From: Donghicola eburneus
GTDB lineage: Bacteria; Pseudomonadota; Alphaproteobacteria; Rhodobacterales; Rhodobacteraceae
Direction: 5' to 3'
Assembly (NCBI RefSeq): GCF_900115865.1
Contig: NZ_FOXY01000002.1
Coordinates: forward strand, 485,691 to 549,690
DNA length: 64,000 bases
Shown here one piece after another: positions 36,075 to 45,951 of the stretch. Position 1 is the first letter of the stretch, and the number at the start of each line of letters is the position of its first letter. Both the position numbers and the translations under genes were made by a program. Under the pieces are notes generated by a model. The model worked only from the letters and a program-made list of their open reading frames with translations, made no database searches and had not been told where the DNA came from.

Positions 36075-37190
36075 TTAAGATAGCGGATCTGTCTGATGCA
36101 GCGTGATCCGCATGCCGCCATGGGGCACGGGCGGCGTCGTGGGCAGGAACGGCAAACCGGTCGCTTTGGCCAGACCACCATCTGTAGTGATGATGCCAAC
36201 ACGCCAGCCTTTGAACCGCTCTGACAGGGTTTTACCCAAGGCGCCGTACAACGCAAAAAGCTGTTTCTTGTTGCCAATGCGGCCACCATAAGGCGGGTTC
36301 ACAATAACAATGCCGGGTGCGCAATCTGGGCGCTGTAGGTCACTCACCGCCGCATGGCGGAATTCCGTCAAGGCAGCGACGCCCGCCTTTTCTGCATTCA
36401 CGGTGCTCATGTGAATAGCGCCGGTATCGCGGTCCGACCCGTAGAACTGGGCGGCAACCTTCTGGGGCTGCACGCCGGCCTTCATCGCGTCAAACGCGGC
36501 TGGATCGAAATTCTTCAGCGTCTGGAAAGCAAAACTACGGGTTCGGCCGGGATAGAGACCCATCGCCATTTCCGCTGCCTCGATCACAAAGGTGCCGGAC
36601 CCACACATCGGATCCATCACCGCTTGCGACCCGTCATACCCCATCTGCCGCAGGAAAGCGGCGGCAAGGTTTTCACGCATCGGCGCCTTGTTCACACGCT
36701 CCTTGTGGCCGCGTTTGTGCAGACTCTCACCGCTGGTATCGATGCTAAATGTGCAGAGGTCATCCTCGATCCGCAGCTTAATCACCAACTCTGCCTCGGG
36801 ATCAATGACTGCACTGACACTGTCTTTCAGCGCGGTCTTCACACGATCCGCCGCGGCGCGGTCATGGTAAATCTTGGATTTACGGCATGTAGCCTCGACC
36901 TTGACGGATACACCCTGCGGCAGCAGTGCGGCCCAGTCGATCTTGCGGCTGCGCTTGTCCAGCTGCGCCAAGTGCATCGCGCGAAAACTGGCAAAACGGG
37001 CCAAGACCCGCACTGGAGTCCGCAGTTGCAGATTGGCGCGCCAGACCTCGGGCCAGTCGCCGCGAACGGTGATACCGCCCGCCTGCTGGGTCACGCCTGA
37101 GAAGCCGCGCTCGCGGGCCTCGGCGGCGATGACGCTTTCCAGCCCAGGCGGGGCCACCAAGAAGATGTCGAAGGTGTTTTCAGATTCCAT
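36075..37190 (-). CDS. THUMP-domain 23S rRNA methyltransferase (RlmL N-half-like)
   Basis: A 371-residue SAM-dependent RNA methyltransferase. The N-terminal 160 residues form a ferredoxin-like plus THUMP RNA-binding region. The Rossmann domain shows MDPMCGSGTFVIEAA (SAM loop, near 195) and the NPPYGGRIG catalytic motif that marks guanine-N2 methyltransferases acting on 23S rRNA G2445. It lacks the second RlmK half found in gammaproteobacterial fusions, as usual outside that class. Convergent with the chemoreceptor gene. Confidence 0.9.
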   Translation of the reverse strand: MESENTFDIFLVAPPGLESVIAAEARERGFSGVTQQAGGITVRGDWPEVWRANLQLRTPVRVLARFASFRAMHLAQLDKRSRKIDWAALLPQGVSVKVEATCRKSKIYHDRAAADRVKTALKDSVSAVIDPEAELVIKLRIEDDLCTFSIDTSGESLHKRGHKERVNKAPMRENLAAAFLRQMGYDGSQAVMDPMCGSGTFVIEAAEMAMGLYPGRTRSFAFQTLKNFDPAAFDAMKAGVQPQKVAAQFYGSDRDTGAIHMSTVNAEKAGVAALTEFRHAAVSDLQRPDCAPGIVIVNPPYGGRIGNKKQLFALYGALGKTLSERFKGWRVGIITTDGGLAKATGLPFLPTTPPVPHGGMRITLHQTDPLS

Positions 37191-37254
37191 GCCCGCTTCA
37201 TTAGCGGCATTCCGGCAGGCACGCGACAGAAATCAGGTCATAGGCACGCAAACG

Positions 37255-37279
37255 AAAAAGGGCGGGGAAACCCCCGCCC
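37255..37279 (-). terminator. Terminator after the carboxynorspermidine synthase gene
   Basis: GGGCGGGG pairs with CCCCGCCC; on the minus strand TTTTTCG follows. Confidence 0.88.
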
Positions 37280-37300
37280 TGCGTCCGTCAATCAGACAGA

Positions 37301-38548
37301 TTATTCGTTCCAGGCTTTGTCCTCGCCGCCCAAGCCACCAACCTGCACACGGGTCGGCAGACCGATGTTATCGAGGATGGTGAAGAAGGGCTTGGGGTCC
37401 AGCTCTTCGACATTTTTCATGGTCTTGGCGTCCCACTCTCCGGTCGCAACCAGCATTGCGGCAGCCACGGGCGGCACACCGGCGGTGTAGCTGATCCCCT
37501 GCGAGCCAACCTCGTTGTAGGCGTCCTTGTGGTCGGCCACGTTGTAAACGAACACCTCGACGTCCTGACCGTCTTTGGTGCCCTTGACCAGATCGCCGAT
37601 GCAGGTTTTGCCGGTATAATTCGGCGCGAGGCTCGACGGATCGGGCAGCACGGCCTTCACCACTTTCAGCGGAACGACTTCCTGTCCTTCGGCGGTCTTC
37701 ACAGGCTGTTCGGACAGCAGGCCAAGGTTTTGCAGGACGGTGAATACGTTGATGTAGTGATCACCAAAGCCCATCCAGAAACGCACATCTGCCTGCGGGT
37801 AGTTTGTCGCAAGCGAGTGCACCTCGTCGTGGCCGGACTGGTAGGCGCGGCTGGTTCCAACGACCGGCAGCTCCCAGTCGTGACCAGTCTCGAACATCTT
37901 CTTCTCTTTCCACTGCTGGTCTTCCCAGTAGTAGACGACGCCGGTGAATTCGCGGAAATTGATCTCGGGGTCGAAGTTGGTGGCAAAGTACTTGCCGTGC
38001 GAGCCCGCGTTGATGTCCACGATGTCGATGGACTTCACTTCGTCCATGTATTCGTCGATCGCAAAGCGCGCAAACGCGTTCACAACACCCGGGTCAAAGC
38101 CCGCACCCAGAATGGCGGTCACGCCCTTCTCGGCGCATAGGTCACGCTTTTTCCACTCATAGTTAGCGTACCACGGCGGGGTCTCGCAGATTTTGGTCGG
38201 GTCTTCGTGAATAGCGGTGTCGATATAGGCCGCACCGGTTTCGATGCAGGCATCCATGACGGTCATGTTCACAAAGGCCGAGCCGACGTTGATCACGATC
38301 TGCGCGCCGGTCTTGTTGATCAGCGCTGCAACAGCCGCGCTGTCCATCGCGTCAACCTGATGGGCTTCCAGAACGCCCTCTTGCTTCATCGCGCCCTTCT
38401 CACGGACCGACTCAAGGATCGCCTCGCATTTGGAAAGCGTCCGGCTTGCGATATGGATATCACCAAGCACATCGTTATTCTGCGCGCATTTATGCGCCAC
38501 GACCTGAGCGACGCCACCAGCGCCGATGATGAGTACGTTCTGTTTCAA
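37301..38548 (-). CDS. Carboxynorspermidine/carboxyspermidine synthase
   Basis: A 415-residue saccharopine-dehydrogenase-family enzyme that condenses aspartate semialdehyde with a diamine using NADPH. The nucleotide fold begins LIIGAGGVAQVVAHK at residue 6. The segments ILGAGFDPGVVNAFARFA and DINAGSHGKYFATNFDPEINFRE are typical of the CANSDH clade rather than true lysine-forming saccharopine dehydrogenase. Context is decisive: the matching decarboxylase gene lies directly upstream, 61 bases away. With putrescine as substrate the pathway gives spermidine; with diaminopropane it gives norspermidine. Confidence 0.92.
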   Translation of the reverse strand: MKQNVLIIGAGGVAQVVAHKCAQNNDVLGDIHIASRTLSKCEAILESVREKGAMKQEGVLEAHQVDAMDSAAVAALINKTGAQIVINVGSAFVNMTVMDACIETGAAYIDTAIHEDPTKICETPPWYANYEWKKRDLCAEKGVTAILGAGFDPGVVNAFARFAIDEYMDEVKSIDIVDINAGSHGKYFATNFDPEINFREFTGVVYYWEDQQWKEKKMFETGHDWELPVVGTSRAYQSGHDEVHSLATNYPQADVRFWMGFGDHYINVFTVLQNLGLLSEQPVKTAEGQEVVPLKVVKAVLPDPSSLAPNYTGKTCIGDLVKGTKDGQDVEVFVYNVADHKDAYNEVGSQGISYTAGVPPVAAAMLVATGEWDAKTMKNVEELDPKPFFTILDNIGLPTRVQVGGLGGEDKAWNE

Positions 38549-38609
38549 CGTATCGAACCCCCTTGTCTCTGTGTTTAGGGAAAAGTTCTATCGCCCGAAG
38601 ACGACGCGA

Positions 38610-39704
38610 TCACGACAAGGCTGCCGCGAAATCCTGATAATCAAAGTCCCGAACCAGACGCTCGGTTCCGTCCAATTCGCGGATGGCAATAGCGGGCATC
38701 TTCACGCCATTGAACCAGTTCTTTTTGACCATCGTATAGCCAGCTGCATCCTGAATGCTGATGCGGTCCCCTGCCTTTAGCGGCTCGGGGAATCTGAATT
38801 CGCCAAAGATGTCACCGGCCAGACAGGACTTGCCGCAGACCATCCATTCCTGATCACCGGACTGCTCCATCCGCGCGCTTTCGCGGTAGATCAACAGGTC
38901 CAGCATATGCGCTTCGATGCTGCTGTCCACAATGGCAAGGTTTTTGCCGTTGAACAGAGTATCCAGAACGGTGACCTCGAGCGTGGTGGATTTGGTGATC
39001 GCGGCCTCGCCGGGCTCTAGGTAAACCTGCACTTCGTTCTGGTCACTAAAGCGTTTCAGACGTTCGGCCAGTTTGTCCAGCGGGTAGCCTTCGCCGGTGA
39101 AGTGGATACCGCCGCCAAGGCTGATCCATTTCATCTGGCGGATCAGGTAGCCAAAGCGCTGCTCAATGCCGCTCAGCATCGCGTCAAAGCGGTCGAAATC
39201 CGCGTTCTCGCAGTTGTTGTGGAACATGAAACCGCTGATCAGATCGACCACCGGCTCAATGTTCGCAGGGTCATGCTCACCAAGGCGGCTAAAGGGGCGC
39301 GAGGGGTCCGCCAGATCAAAGCCGCTGGTCGATACACCCGGGTTCACGCGAAGACCGCGCGTGTGGTTGCGGCTAACTTCCTCGAAACGGTTCAGTTGCC
39401 CGACGGTGTTGAAGATGACCTTGTCCGAACTTGCCAAGACTTCGTCGATCTCGTGATCGGCCCACGCCACGGAATAGGCATGGGTTTCGCCCGGAAACTT
39501 CTCGCGCCCGAGCTTCACTTCGTAAAGCGAGCTAGAGGTCGTGCCGTCCATATACTCGCTCATCATGTCGAACACGGACCAAGTGGCAAAGCATTTCAGC
39601 GCCAACAAAGCCTTGGCCCCAGAATGCTCGCGCAGCCACGCGATCTTTTCCATGTTCGGCAACAGGCGCGATTTGTCGATCAGGTAATAGGGCGTCTGGA
39701 GCAT
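38610..39704 (-). CDS. nspC: Carboxynorspermidine decarboxylase
   Basis: A 364-residue PLP enzyme of the alanine-racemase-fold decarboxylases. It begins MLQTPYYLIDKSRLLPNMEK, and the PLP lysine lies in ALLALKCFATW (Lys37). LRVNPGVSTSGFDLADP, SLGGGIHFTGEGYP and VYLEPGEAA are the expected phosphate and substrate motifs. It removes the carboxyl group from carboxy(nor)spermidine, completing the alternative spermidine pathway with the synthase downstream. Confidence 0.94.
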   Translation of the reverse strand: MLQTPYYLIDKSRLLPNMEKIAWLREHSGAKALLALKCFATWSVFDMMSEYMDGTTSSSLYEVKLGREKFPGETHAYSVAWADHEIDEVLASSDKVIFNTVGQLNRFEEVSRNHTRGLRVNPGVSTSGFDLADPSRPFSRLGEHDPANIEPVVDLISGFMFHNNCENADFDRFDAMLSGIEQRFGYLIRQMKWISLGGGIHFTGEGYPLDKLAERLKRFSDQNEVQVYLEPGEAAITKSTTLEVTVLDTLFNGKNLAIVDSSIEAHMLDLLIYRESARMEQSGDQEWMVCGKSCLAGDIFGEFRFPEPLKAGDRISIQDAAGYTMVKKNWFNGVKMPAIAIRELDGTERLVRDFDYQDFAAALS

Positions 39705-39878
39705 GTCTCTGCCTTCCGGTTAGCGCATCCGCACAGGACATCGGCATATATGGAAAGACCCCAGACCCGACAAGCCAAGGATCGCCGATAATTCACGGGA
39801 ATCGTTTCCCATGCGGATACTTAGCGCCCGTTGCCGAAAACTCCAAAGACTGAAAGCTCACAACATTCTTATGCGGGC

Positions 39879-41069
39879 CTAATTGACACGTTCGATGGCG
39901 ATTGCTGTCGCCTCTCCGCCGCCGATGCAGAGGGACGCCATCCCGCGTTTCAGGTCATACGTTTCAAGCGCGCTCAGCAGTGTGACCATGACACGCGCCC
40001 CTGACGCACCAATCGGGTGGCCCAGGGCACAAGCCCCGCCATGAATATTCACCTTGTCATGGGGTAGATCGAGGTCCCGCATCGCCGCCATCGCGACGAC
40101 GGCGAAGGCTTCATTCACTTCGAACAAGTCAATATCCTTCAGGTCCCAGCCCGACTTCTCTGACAGCTTGCGCATGGCCCCAATCGGGGCCGTCGGGAAC
40201 AGGTTCGGCTCATGGGCATGGGTGCTGTGCCCGTGGATGATCGCACGGGGCGTCAAACCGCGCCGCTCTGCTTCGGACATCCTCATCAGGACCATCGCCG
40301 CAGCGCCATCGCTGATAGAAGACGCATTTGCCGCCGTGACCGTCCCGTCTTTGCGGAAGGCAGGGCGCAGGCCGGGTATCTTATCAGGGCGTGCGTTGCC
40401 GGGCTGCTCATCGGTGTCGACCTCAACCTCTGCCCGTCCCTGACGCACAGTGATCGGCGTAATCTCTGACGCGAACTTGCCTTCTTTGATCGCGGCATTC
40501 GCGCGGTCCAAAGACGCAATAGCATAGGCATCCTGTGCCTCTCGGGTGAATTGATAGGCCTCGGCACAGTCCTCGGCAAAGGTGCCCATCAGGCGGCCTT
40601 TGTCGTAGGCATCTTCCAAGCCGTCCAGAAACATGTGGTCAATCACCTGACCGTGCCCCATCCGGTAGCCGCCGCGCGCTTTGGGCAGCAGGTAGGGGGC
40701 GTTCGACATGCTCTCCATCCCGCCCGCGATGATGACATCCGCGCTGCCCGCGAGGATGAGGTCATGTGCCAGCATCGCCGCCTTCATCCCTGATCCGCAC
40801 ATTTTGTTGACAGTCGTTGCCCCAGCAGACAAAGGCAGCCCCGCGCCCAAGGCCGCCTGACGCGCCGGAGCCTGCCCCTGCCCCGCAGGCAAGACGCAGC
40901 CCATAATCACCTCTTCCACTGCATCCGCGCTCAGGCCTGCACCGGTCAAAGCACCTTTGATCGCGCTGGCCCCGAGTTCAGCCCCAGGGGCCCCTTCGAG
41001 CGCGCCTTGGAACCCGCCCATCGCTGTTCGAGATGCACCGACAATGACGATCGGATCTTTGCTGGACAT
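39879..41069 (-). CDS. Acetyl-CoA C-acetyltransferase (thiolase)
   Basis: A 396-residue thiolase II type enzyme. The nucleophile Cys91 lies in [10 protein letters not shown], the His in [16 protein letters not shown] (near 352), and the second Cys in SLCIGGGEA (near 382). [12 protein letters not shown] is the usual Asn-Glu-Ala-Phe loop. It joins two acetyl-CoA or works in short-chain ketoacyl cleavage, for PHB synthesis or ketogenic amino-acid degradation. It stands alone between the polyamine pair and the TRAP operon, and no PHB genes adjoin. Confidence 0.93.
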   Translation of the reverse strand: MSSKDPIVIVGASRTAMGGFQGALEGAPGAELGASAIKGALTGAGLSADAVEEVIMGCVLPAGQGQAPARQAALGAGLPLSAGATTVNKMCGSGMKAAMLAHDLILAGSADVIIAGGMESMSNAPYLLPKARGGYRMGHGQVIDHMFLDGLEDAYDKGRLMGTFAEDCAEAYQFTREAQDAYAIASLDRANAAIKEGKFASEITPITVRQGRAEVEVDTDEQPGNARPDKIPGLRPAFRKDGTVTAANASSISDGAAAMVLMRMSEAERRGLTPRAIIHGHSTHAHEPNLFPTAPIGAMRKLSEKSGWDLKDIDLFEVNEAFAVVAMAAMRDLDLPHDKVNIHGGACALGHPIGASGARVMVTLLSALETYDLKRGMASLCIGGGEATAIAIERVN

Positions 41070-41181
41070 GAAACTCTCCCCTGTTTCGTCCGCGGCACGC
41101 TCCTCCGTGCCGGTCCGCGCCAGAGTGATCCGCCACCTGCCCTCCTGTCCAGCGGTCGGGCAAAGTCACGCTACGTCACAC

Positions 41182-41214
41182 AAACGAAAACGCGGGCCCC
41201 ACAGGACCCGCGTT
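41182..41214 (-). terminator. Terminator of the transketolase-TRAP operon
   Basis: On the minus strand AACGCGGGTCC pairs with GGGCCCGCGTT over eleven positions (one G-T) and TTTCGTTTG follows. Confidence 0.88.
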
Positions 41215-41238
41215 CACTGTCGTCTCGGATAGCTGCGA

Positions 41239-42495
41239 TCAGTAAATCGTCAGCGCCGGCACATACGATATGAGCATCAACACAATCAGCGCTACCGCAT
41301 AAAACGGCAGGAGCGATTTGACGGTCGGCCCCAACTTTGAGTCCGCAATCCCCATAGAGATAAACAGCGTCGTTCCCACCGGCGGCGTATACAGGCCAAC
41401 AGCAAGGTTCACGACCATCATCAGACCCAGCTGCACCAGATCCAGACCGATCGACTGACCAATGGTCACGAACAGCGGTCCCAGCAGCAGCACAGCTGCA
41501 GGCAGGTCAAGGAAGGCCCCCACGACCAGCATCACGAGGTTCAGCATCAGAATGACCATCCAAGGGTCCGCAAAGGTCGCGGCGACCCAAGATGCCAGTT
41601 CCTGCGGAATACGCTCTGCGGTCATCACCCACTGGAGGGTCGAAGACGCCATGATGATCAACATGACCGCACCAGTCATGGCGGCCGTATCGACAAGTGC
41701 GTCCCAAATCTCTTTGGGGCCGAGATCACGGTAGATGCCACCCGATACCAGCAGAGCGTAGGCCACGGCCATCACCGATACTTCGGTCGGGGTCGCAATG
41801 CCGAAACGCAGGGTACCGATGACGAAGATGGGCATGATCAGCGCTGGGATCGCAGCAAAGAGCTGCCCCTTGAAGGCGTGGAATCCCCCTTCGAGCGGCG
41901 AGCGCGGCAGGTTCTGTTTGCGCGCGGTCCACCAAACGGTGGTGAACATGCCTACACCCAGCAAAATGCCGGGCAGAACACCCGCAACAAACAGGTCCAC
42001 GATCGACACGTTCGACACGAGGCCAAACAGGATCAGCGGGATCGAGGGCGGGATCAGGACCGACACGGTCGATGACGCCGAGTTCACCGCAGCCGCAAAA
42101 CCCGATGGATACCCTTGCTTCTTCTGTACGGGGATCAGCGCGTTCCCCAATGCCGAAGCGTCCGCGACAGCCGAACCCGACACGCCGCCGAACATGACAG
42201 AGCCGATGATCGAGACTTGGCCCAAACCGCCCTTCATGTTGCCAACGAACAGGCGCGCAATGTTCACGAGGTACTGCCCGAACCGGCCCGACATCATCAG
42301 GTTGCCCGCAAGAATAAAGAACGGGATCGCGAGCATCGGGAAGCTCTGCGTCGGCGTGTACAGGCGCTGAGCAATCACCGCCATCGGCTTGCCATCCAGC
42401 CACAGGGCCGCTGCAACGCCCCCCAGCATCGCGTGCCCGATCGGCACCGCAAACGCTAGCAGGATAAAGAATACCCAGATCATAGGTCCGGTCAT
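41239..42495 (-). CDS. dctM: TRAP transporter large permease DctM
   Basis: A 418-residue membrane protein with about twelve hydrophobic segments, the Na+-driven translocator of a TRAP system. Motifs such as GGVSGSAVADASALG and NLAVGLYTPPVGTTLF are strongly conserved in DctM and lie in the sodium/substrate core. Last gene of the operon, followed by a terminator. Confidence 0.95.
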   Translation of the reverse strand: MTGPMIWVFFILLAFAVPIGHAMLGGVAAALWLDGKPMAVIAQRLYTPTQSFPMLAIPFFILAGNLMMSGRFGQYLVNIARLFVGNMKGGLGQVSIIGSVMFGGVSGSAVADASALGNALIPVQKKQGYPSGFAAAVNSASSTVSVLIPPSIPLILFGLVSNVSIVDLFVAGVLPGILLGVGMFTTVWWTARKQNLPRSPLEGGFHAFKGQLFAAIPALIMPIFVIGTLRFGIATPTEVSVMAVAYALLVSGGIYRDLGPKEIWDALVDTAAMTGAVMLIIMASSTLQWVMTAERIPQELASWVAATFADPWMVILMLNLVMLVVGAFLDLPAAVLLLGPLFVTIGQSIGLDLVQLGLMMVVNLAVGLYTPPVGTTLFISMGIADSKLGPTVKSLLPFYAVALIVLMLISYVPALTIY

Positions 42496-42507
42496 GGCTT
42501 CCCCCTC

Positions 42508-43080
42508 TTAACTCAAACTGCGACGTTCGACGTCGCTGGTCGCCACGGACGCACCACTCAGCAGGCGCAGGATCTCGAGCACGGAGATCAGGCCCATACC
42601 TGCGAATGCGTAAACAAGGCTCAGGTAGCCCCAGTACTGCTTGATCCCCAGCGTCGACAAAGTCTGGAACTTGGACGCAATCAGGATTGGCTGGCTGGAC
42701 TGTAGAACTGTGACAGAAATCACGATGATCGCGACTTCGATCATCACCAGAAGACCGCGCCGCAAGTCTACGGGCAGGAAATCGGGCAAAATGGTGATCG
42801 CGATGTTTGTACCGCGCGATGCGGCAATCACCAGCCCCGATGCCACCAACCAAGGGAGCAGCAGTGCATGGATTTCATAGGCCCAAGAAATACCGGACCC
42901 AAAGGCATACCGCAGGACCACGTTGGCCAACAGCGCCACAAACATAAACACAATGGTGCCGACCGCGATTAGCTTTCCCGAGAGCGCGATCAGACGGATG
43001 ATCTGCGTGACATACCGGTGAAGGGGACGCGTTTGCGCCCCCTCCCCATTGTTCGGGCTCACGCCGAAACCATTACCCAT
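42508..43080 (-). CDS. dctQ: TRAP transporter small permease DctQ
   Basis: A 190-residue four-helix membrane subunit. ISWAYEIHALLLPWLVASGLV, with its conserved Glu and Trp pattern, marks the DctQ family. Its ATG shares one base with the dctP stop (TAATG), so it is translationally coupled; dctM begins 12 bases after its stop. Confidence 0.92.
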   Translation of the reverse strand: MGNGFGVSPNNGEGAQTRPLHRYVTQIIRLIALSGKLIAVGTIVFMFVALLANVVLRYAFGSGISWAYEIHALLLPWLVASGLVIAASRGTNIAITILPDFLPVDLRRGLLVMIEVAIIVISVTVLQSSQPILIASKFQTLSTLGIKQYWGYLSLVYAFAGMGLISVLEILRLLSGASVATSDVERRSLS

Positions 43081-44039
43081 TACTGGGCCGTCGCCTCTTG
43101 CAGCGCTTTGACCAGCTCGGGGTAGGTCTCTGCGTACTTTTCGTAGACGGAAGCGGTCGCGGCTTTGTAAGCCTCTTTGTCTGCATCAGCAAAGGTTGCG
43201 CCTTCTGCTTCCATTTTCGGAGGCAGCGAGGTGTCGCCTTCTTGGCTCAGGTTGCGCTGCAGTTCGCCCGCTTCGGCAGTCGCCTTCAGCGCGCATTCCT
43301 GCTTGTCTGCGTCCAGAGTTGCCCACCAAGCAAGACCTGCGACCACGGGGGTCGACTCGTACTTGTGGCCGGTCATGGTCACGTAGGGGGTGATCTCGTG
43401 CAGCTTGGCCGAGTAGATGTTGGTCAGCGGGTTTTCCTGACCGTCAAAAACGCCGGACTGCAGAGCGGTCGGCAGTTCCGACCATGCCAGAGGTGCAGGT
43501 GCTGCGCCCAGAGCCTCGAAGATATCGACGGTCATCTGATCCGGGGGAGTGCGGATTTTCATGCCCTTCAGGTCTTCGGGGGACGAAACATTCTTGGAAA
43601 CGTGGGTCACGTTACGGATGCCGTTGTCCCAGAAACCAAGGATCTTCAGACCCGAGTTCTGTGCGCGCTGATCCAGCATGTCACCGGCTTCGCCGTCCAG
43701 AACTTCCCACGCGCTCGGCAGGTCGTTGAACAGGAAGGGCAGACCCAGCAGACCGATCTCGGGGACGATCTGGCTCATGGCGCCTTGGCTGTTCGCCGAC
43801 ACCTGAATAACACCTGCAGTGGCAGAGGTCAGCATTTCAACGTCGTTACCCAGAGTGGCCGACGGTGCGTGGTTCACAGTGTCGCCCGAGCACTCTGCGT
43901 AGACTTCTGCCCACTTCTCGGCCGCGACATAGCGGGGGTTACCGGGGTTTGCGCCGTGGGCAAAGATGACCTCGGCTGCGTTTGCAGTGCCTGCCACCAT
44001 GGTGCTCGCGGCCAGTGCAGCGTAAACTACAGATTTCAT
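43080..44039 (-). CDS. dctP: TRAP transporter periplasmic binding protein DctP
   Basis: A 319-residue solute-binding protein. The Sec signal peptide MKSVVYAALAASTMVAGTANA is cleaved before AEVIFAHG. LKGMKIRTPP supplies the near-universal Arg (about 160) that salt-bridges the ligand carboxylate, and GVFDGQENPLTNI is the second conserved patch. The ligand is therefore probably an acid, such as a sugar acid or sulfonate; identity is not evident. It feeds the split-transketolase pathway encoded upstream. Confidence 0.93.
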   Translation of the reverse strand: MKSVVYAALAASTMVAGTANAAEVIFAHGANPGNPRYVAAEKWAEVYAECSGDTVNHAPSATLGNDVEMLTSATAGVIQVSANSQGAMSQIVPEIGLLGLPFLFNDLPSAWEVLDGEAGDMLDQRAQNSGLKILGFWDNGIRNVTHVSKNVSSPEDLKGMKIRTPPDQMTVDIFEALGAAPAPLAWSELPTALQSGVFDGQENPLTNIYSAKLHEITPYVTMTGHKYESTPVVAGLAWWATLDADKQECALKATAEAGELQRNLSQEGDTSLPPKMEAEGATFADADKEAYKAATASVYEKYAETYPELVKALQEATAQ

Positions 44040-44109
44040 TAGTCTCTCCTCGTTACTAACTTAGGTGAAGACCGCAGCGCGAACTCCTCCGGACGCGCTG
44101 CGGAGGGGT

Positions 44110-44862
44110 TTAGTGGATGAGCGAGCCGCCGTTCACGTCGACTTCGGTGCCGGTGCAATATGCCGACAGGTCCGATGCTAGGAACAGTGCGCAGCCTGCT
44201 ACATCCGATGCCTCGCCAGCGCGGCCCATCGGGATGCCTTCGAGGATCATCTCTTTCATTTCGGGTGTAAGTTTACCACCCGTAATATCGGTCGCGATAA
44301 AGCCGGGGCAGATCGCGTTGAAGCGGATCTGATCGGGGGCGAATTCGCGGGCCATCGCCTTGGTCAGACCCAGAATACCTGCTTTTGCTGCCGAGTAGTG
44401 CGGGCCGCCAAAGATGCCGCCACCGCGCTGAGCGGACACAGACGACAGGTTAACGACACTACCGGATTTCTGTTGTTGCATGATCGGCATGCAGACCTGC
44501 GACATGTACAGGGTGCCACGCAGGTTGACGTCCATGACCGCGTCATAGTTGCCAGCTTCGATCTGGAGCGATTTCAGAGGCTGGGTGATACCAGCGTTGT
44601 TGACCAGAATGTCGATGCGGCCCCATTTGGCGGTCAGCGCGTCAACAGCCGCTTGGCATGCGTCCTTGTCGATGACGTTGCACGCCAGGCCAACGTGCTG
44701 CTCGCCGATGTCGGCTGCTGCTGCCTTGGCTGCGTCTTCGTCCAGGTCCAGGATCGCAACGGTTGCGCCGTGCTCGGCGAATAGTTTTGCAGTCGCTTTA
44801 CCAAGGCCACGTGCCGAAGCCGCGCCGGTGACGATTGCGAATTTACCTTCTAGTAGGCCCAT
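44110..44862 (-). CDS. SDR-family dehydrogenase
   Basis: A 250-residue classical short-chain dehydrogenase. The cofactor loop is TGAASARGLGKATAK (near 11-25, a slightly expanded TGxxxGxG), followed by NNAGIT, a Ser in VNLSSVSAQ and the catalytic YSAAKAG. Asp at the end of beta-2 (AILDLDED) suggests NAD+ preference. Being in the operon with transketolase and TRAP genes, it likely oxidises a hydroxyl of the imported compound or a breakdown product. Confidence 0.92.
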   Translation of the reverse strand: MGLLEGKFAIVTGAASARGLGKATAKLFAEHGATVAILDLDEDAAKAAAADIGEQHVGLACNVIDKDACQAAVDALTAKWGRIDILVNNAGITQPLKSLQIEAGNYDAVMDVNLRGTLYMSQVCMPIMQQQKSGSVVNLSSVSAQRGGGIFGGPHYSAAKAGILGLTKAMAREFAPDQIRFNAICPGFIATDITGGKLTPEMKEMILEGIPMGRAGEASDVAGCALFLASDLSAYCTGTEVDVNGGSLIH

Positions 44863-44913
44863 GAGCGCCTCTCCTCCGAAGTAGTAGTGATTAGGGGTGT
44901 GTCGCGGGGGGCC

Positions 44914-45951
44914 TTAGAGCCACCCCTTGATCTGTTCTGCGACCTTCGAAACCGAAAGGCCGTACATGTCGTGTAGGGTGGGCAGCGCGCCCGCCTCGAG
45001 GAATTCGTCAGGCAAGCCGATCATGCGGAATTTGGGGGCAACACCGTTGGTCAGCAGGGCACCGGCAACCGCCTCTCCCAGACCGCCGACCTTGGTGTGG
45101 TTCTCGGCGGTGATGACCAGACGGCCCCCTTTTGACGCCTCGGCGACGATGGCCTCGACGTCCAGCGGCTTGATGGTCGGGCAGTGCAGGACGGCCACAT
45201 CGACGTTATCCTTGGCCAACTGCTCGGCCGCATCCAGCGCGCGCATGGTCATGAAACCGGTCGAGATTACCAACGCGTCCTTGCCCTCGCGGATCATCTG
45301 CGCCTTGCCCAGTTCGAACTTGTAGTCCGGCTTGTGGCGGGTCAGCACCGACGGCACCTTGCCACGTAGCAGGCGCGAATAGACGGGGCCGTTGTGTTCG
45401 ATCATCGCAGGAACCATGCCCATGATGTCGTCAGCACAGCAGGGGTCGATAATGGTCATGTTCGGCAACCCGCGGAAGATCGCCAGATCCTCGGTCGCTT
45501 GGTGGCTTGGGCCATAGCCGGTGGTCAGACCGGGCAGCGCACAGCAGATTTTCACTGGCAGGTTCTCTTCGGCGATCGCCATGGCGATAAAGTCATAGGC
45601 GCGGCGCGAGGCGAACACAGCATAGGTGGTAGCAAAAGGAATGAACCCTTCGCGCGCCATACCAGCGGCAGCAGACATCAGGATCTGCTCGGCCATCCCC
45701 ATCTGGTAGAACCGGTCGGGCATTTCGTTGCCCAAGATGTGCAGGTCAGTGTATTTACCAAGGTCCGCCGTGAGGCCGACGATACGGTCGTCCGCTTTCG
45801 CAGCCTCGACCAGCGCTTGACCAAAGGGGGCCGCAACGGTGTCGTACCCTTCGGCGGCCAGCGAGGCGATCATCGCGCTTGTGGCCTGACGTTCCTCTTT
45901 CGGGGTGACTTTGCGCGGCTCGTACTTGCGCGCCATCGATGCCATGGTCAT
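44914..45951 (-). CDS. Transketolase-like, C-terminal subunit
   Basis: A 345-residue Pyr-domain plus transketolase C-domain protein. The Pyr part has FGQALVEAAKADDRIVGLTADLG, GMAEQILMSAAAGMAREG (the ThDP-activating Glu) and GLTTGYGPSHQATEDLAIFRG; the C-domain holds ITAENHTKVGGLGEAVAGAL. It must pair with the N-terminal subunit to form the active site. Start ATG overlaps that gene's stop by four bases. Split transketolases occur in specialised pathways such as apulose or sulfosugar use. Confidence 0.92.
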   Translation of the reverse strand: MTMASMARKYEPRKVTPKEERQATSAMIASLAAEGYDTVAAPFGQALVEAAKADDRIVGLTADLGKYTDLHILGNEMPDRFYQMGMAEQILMSAAAGMAREGFIPFATTYAVFASRRAYDFIAMAIAEENLPVKICCALPGLTTGYGPSHQATEDLAIFRGLPNMTIIDPCCADDIMGMVPAMIEHNGPVYSRLLRGKVPSVLTRHKPDYKFELGKAQMIREGKDALVISTGFMTMRALDAAEQLAKDNVDVAVLHCPTIKPLDVEAIVAEASKGGRLVITAENHTKVGGLGEAVAGALLTNGVAPKFRMIGLPDEFLEAGALPTLHDMYGLSVSKVAEQIKGWL

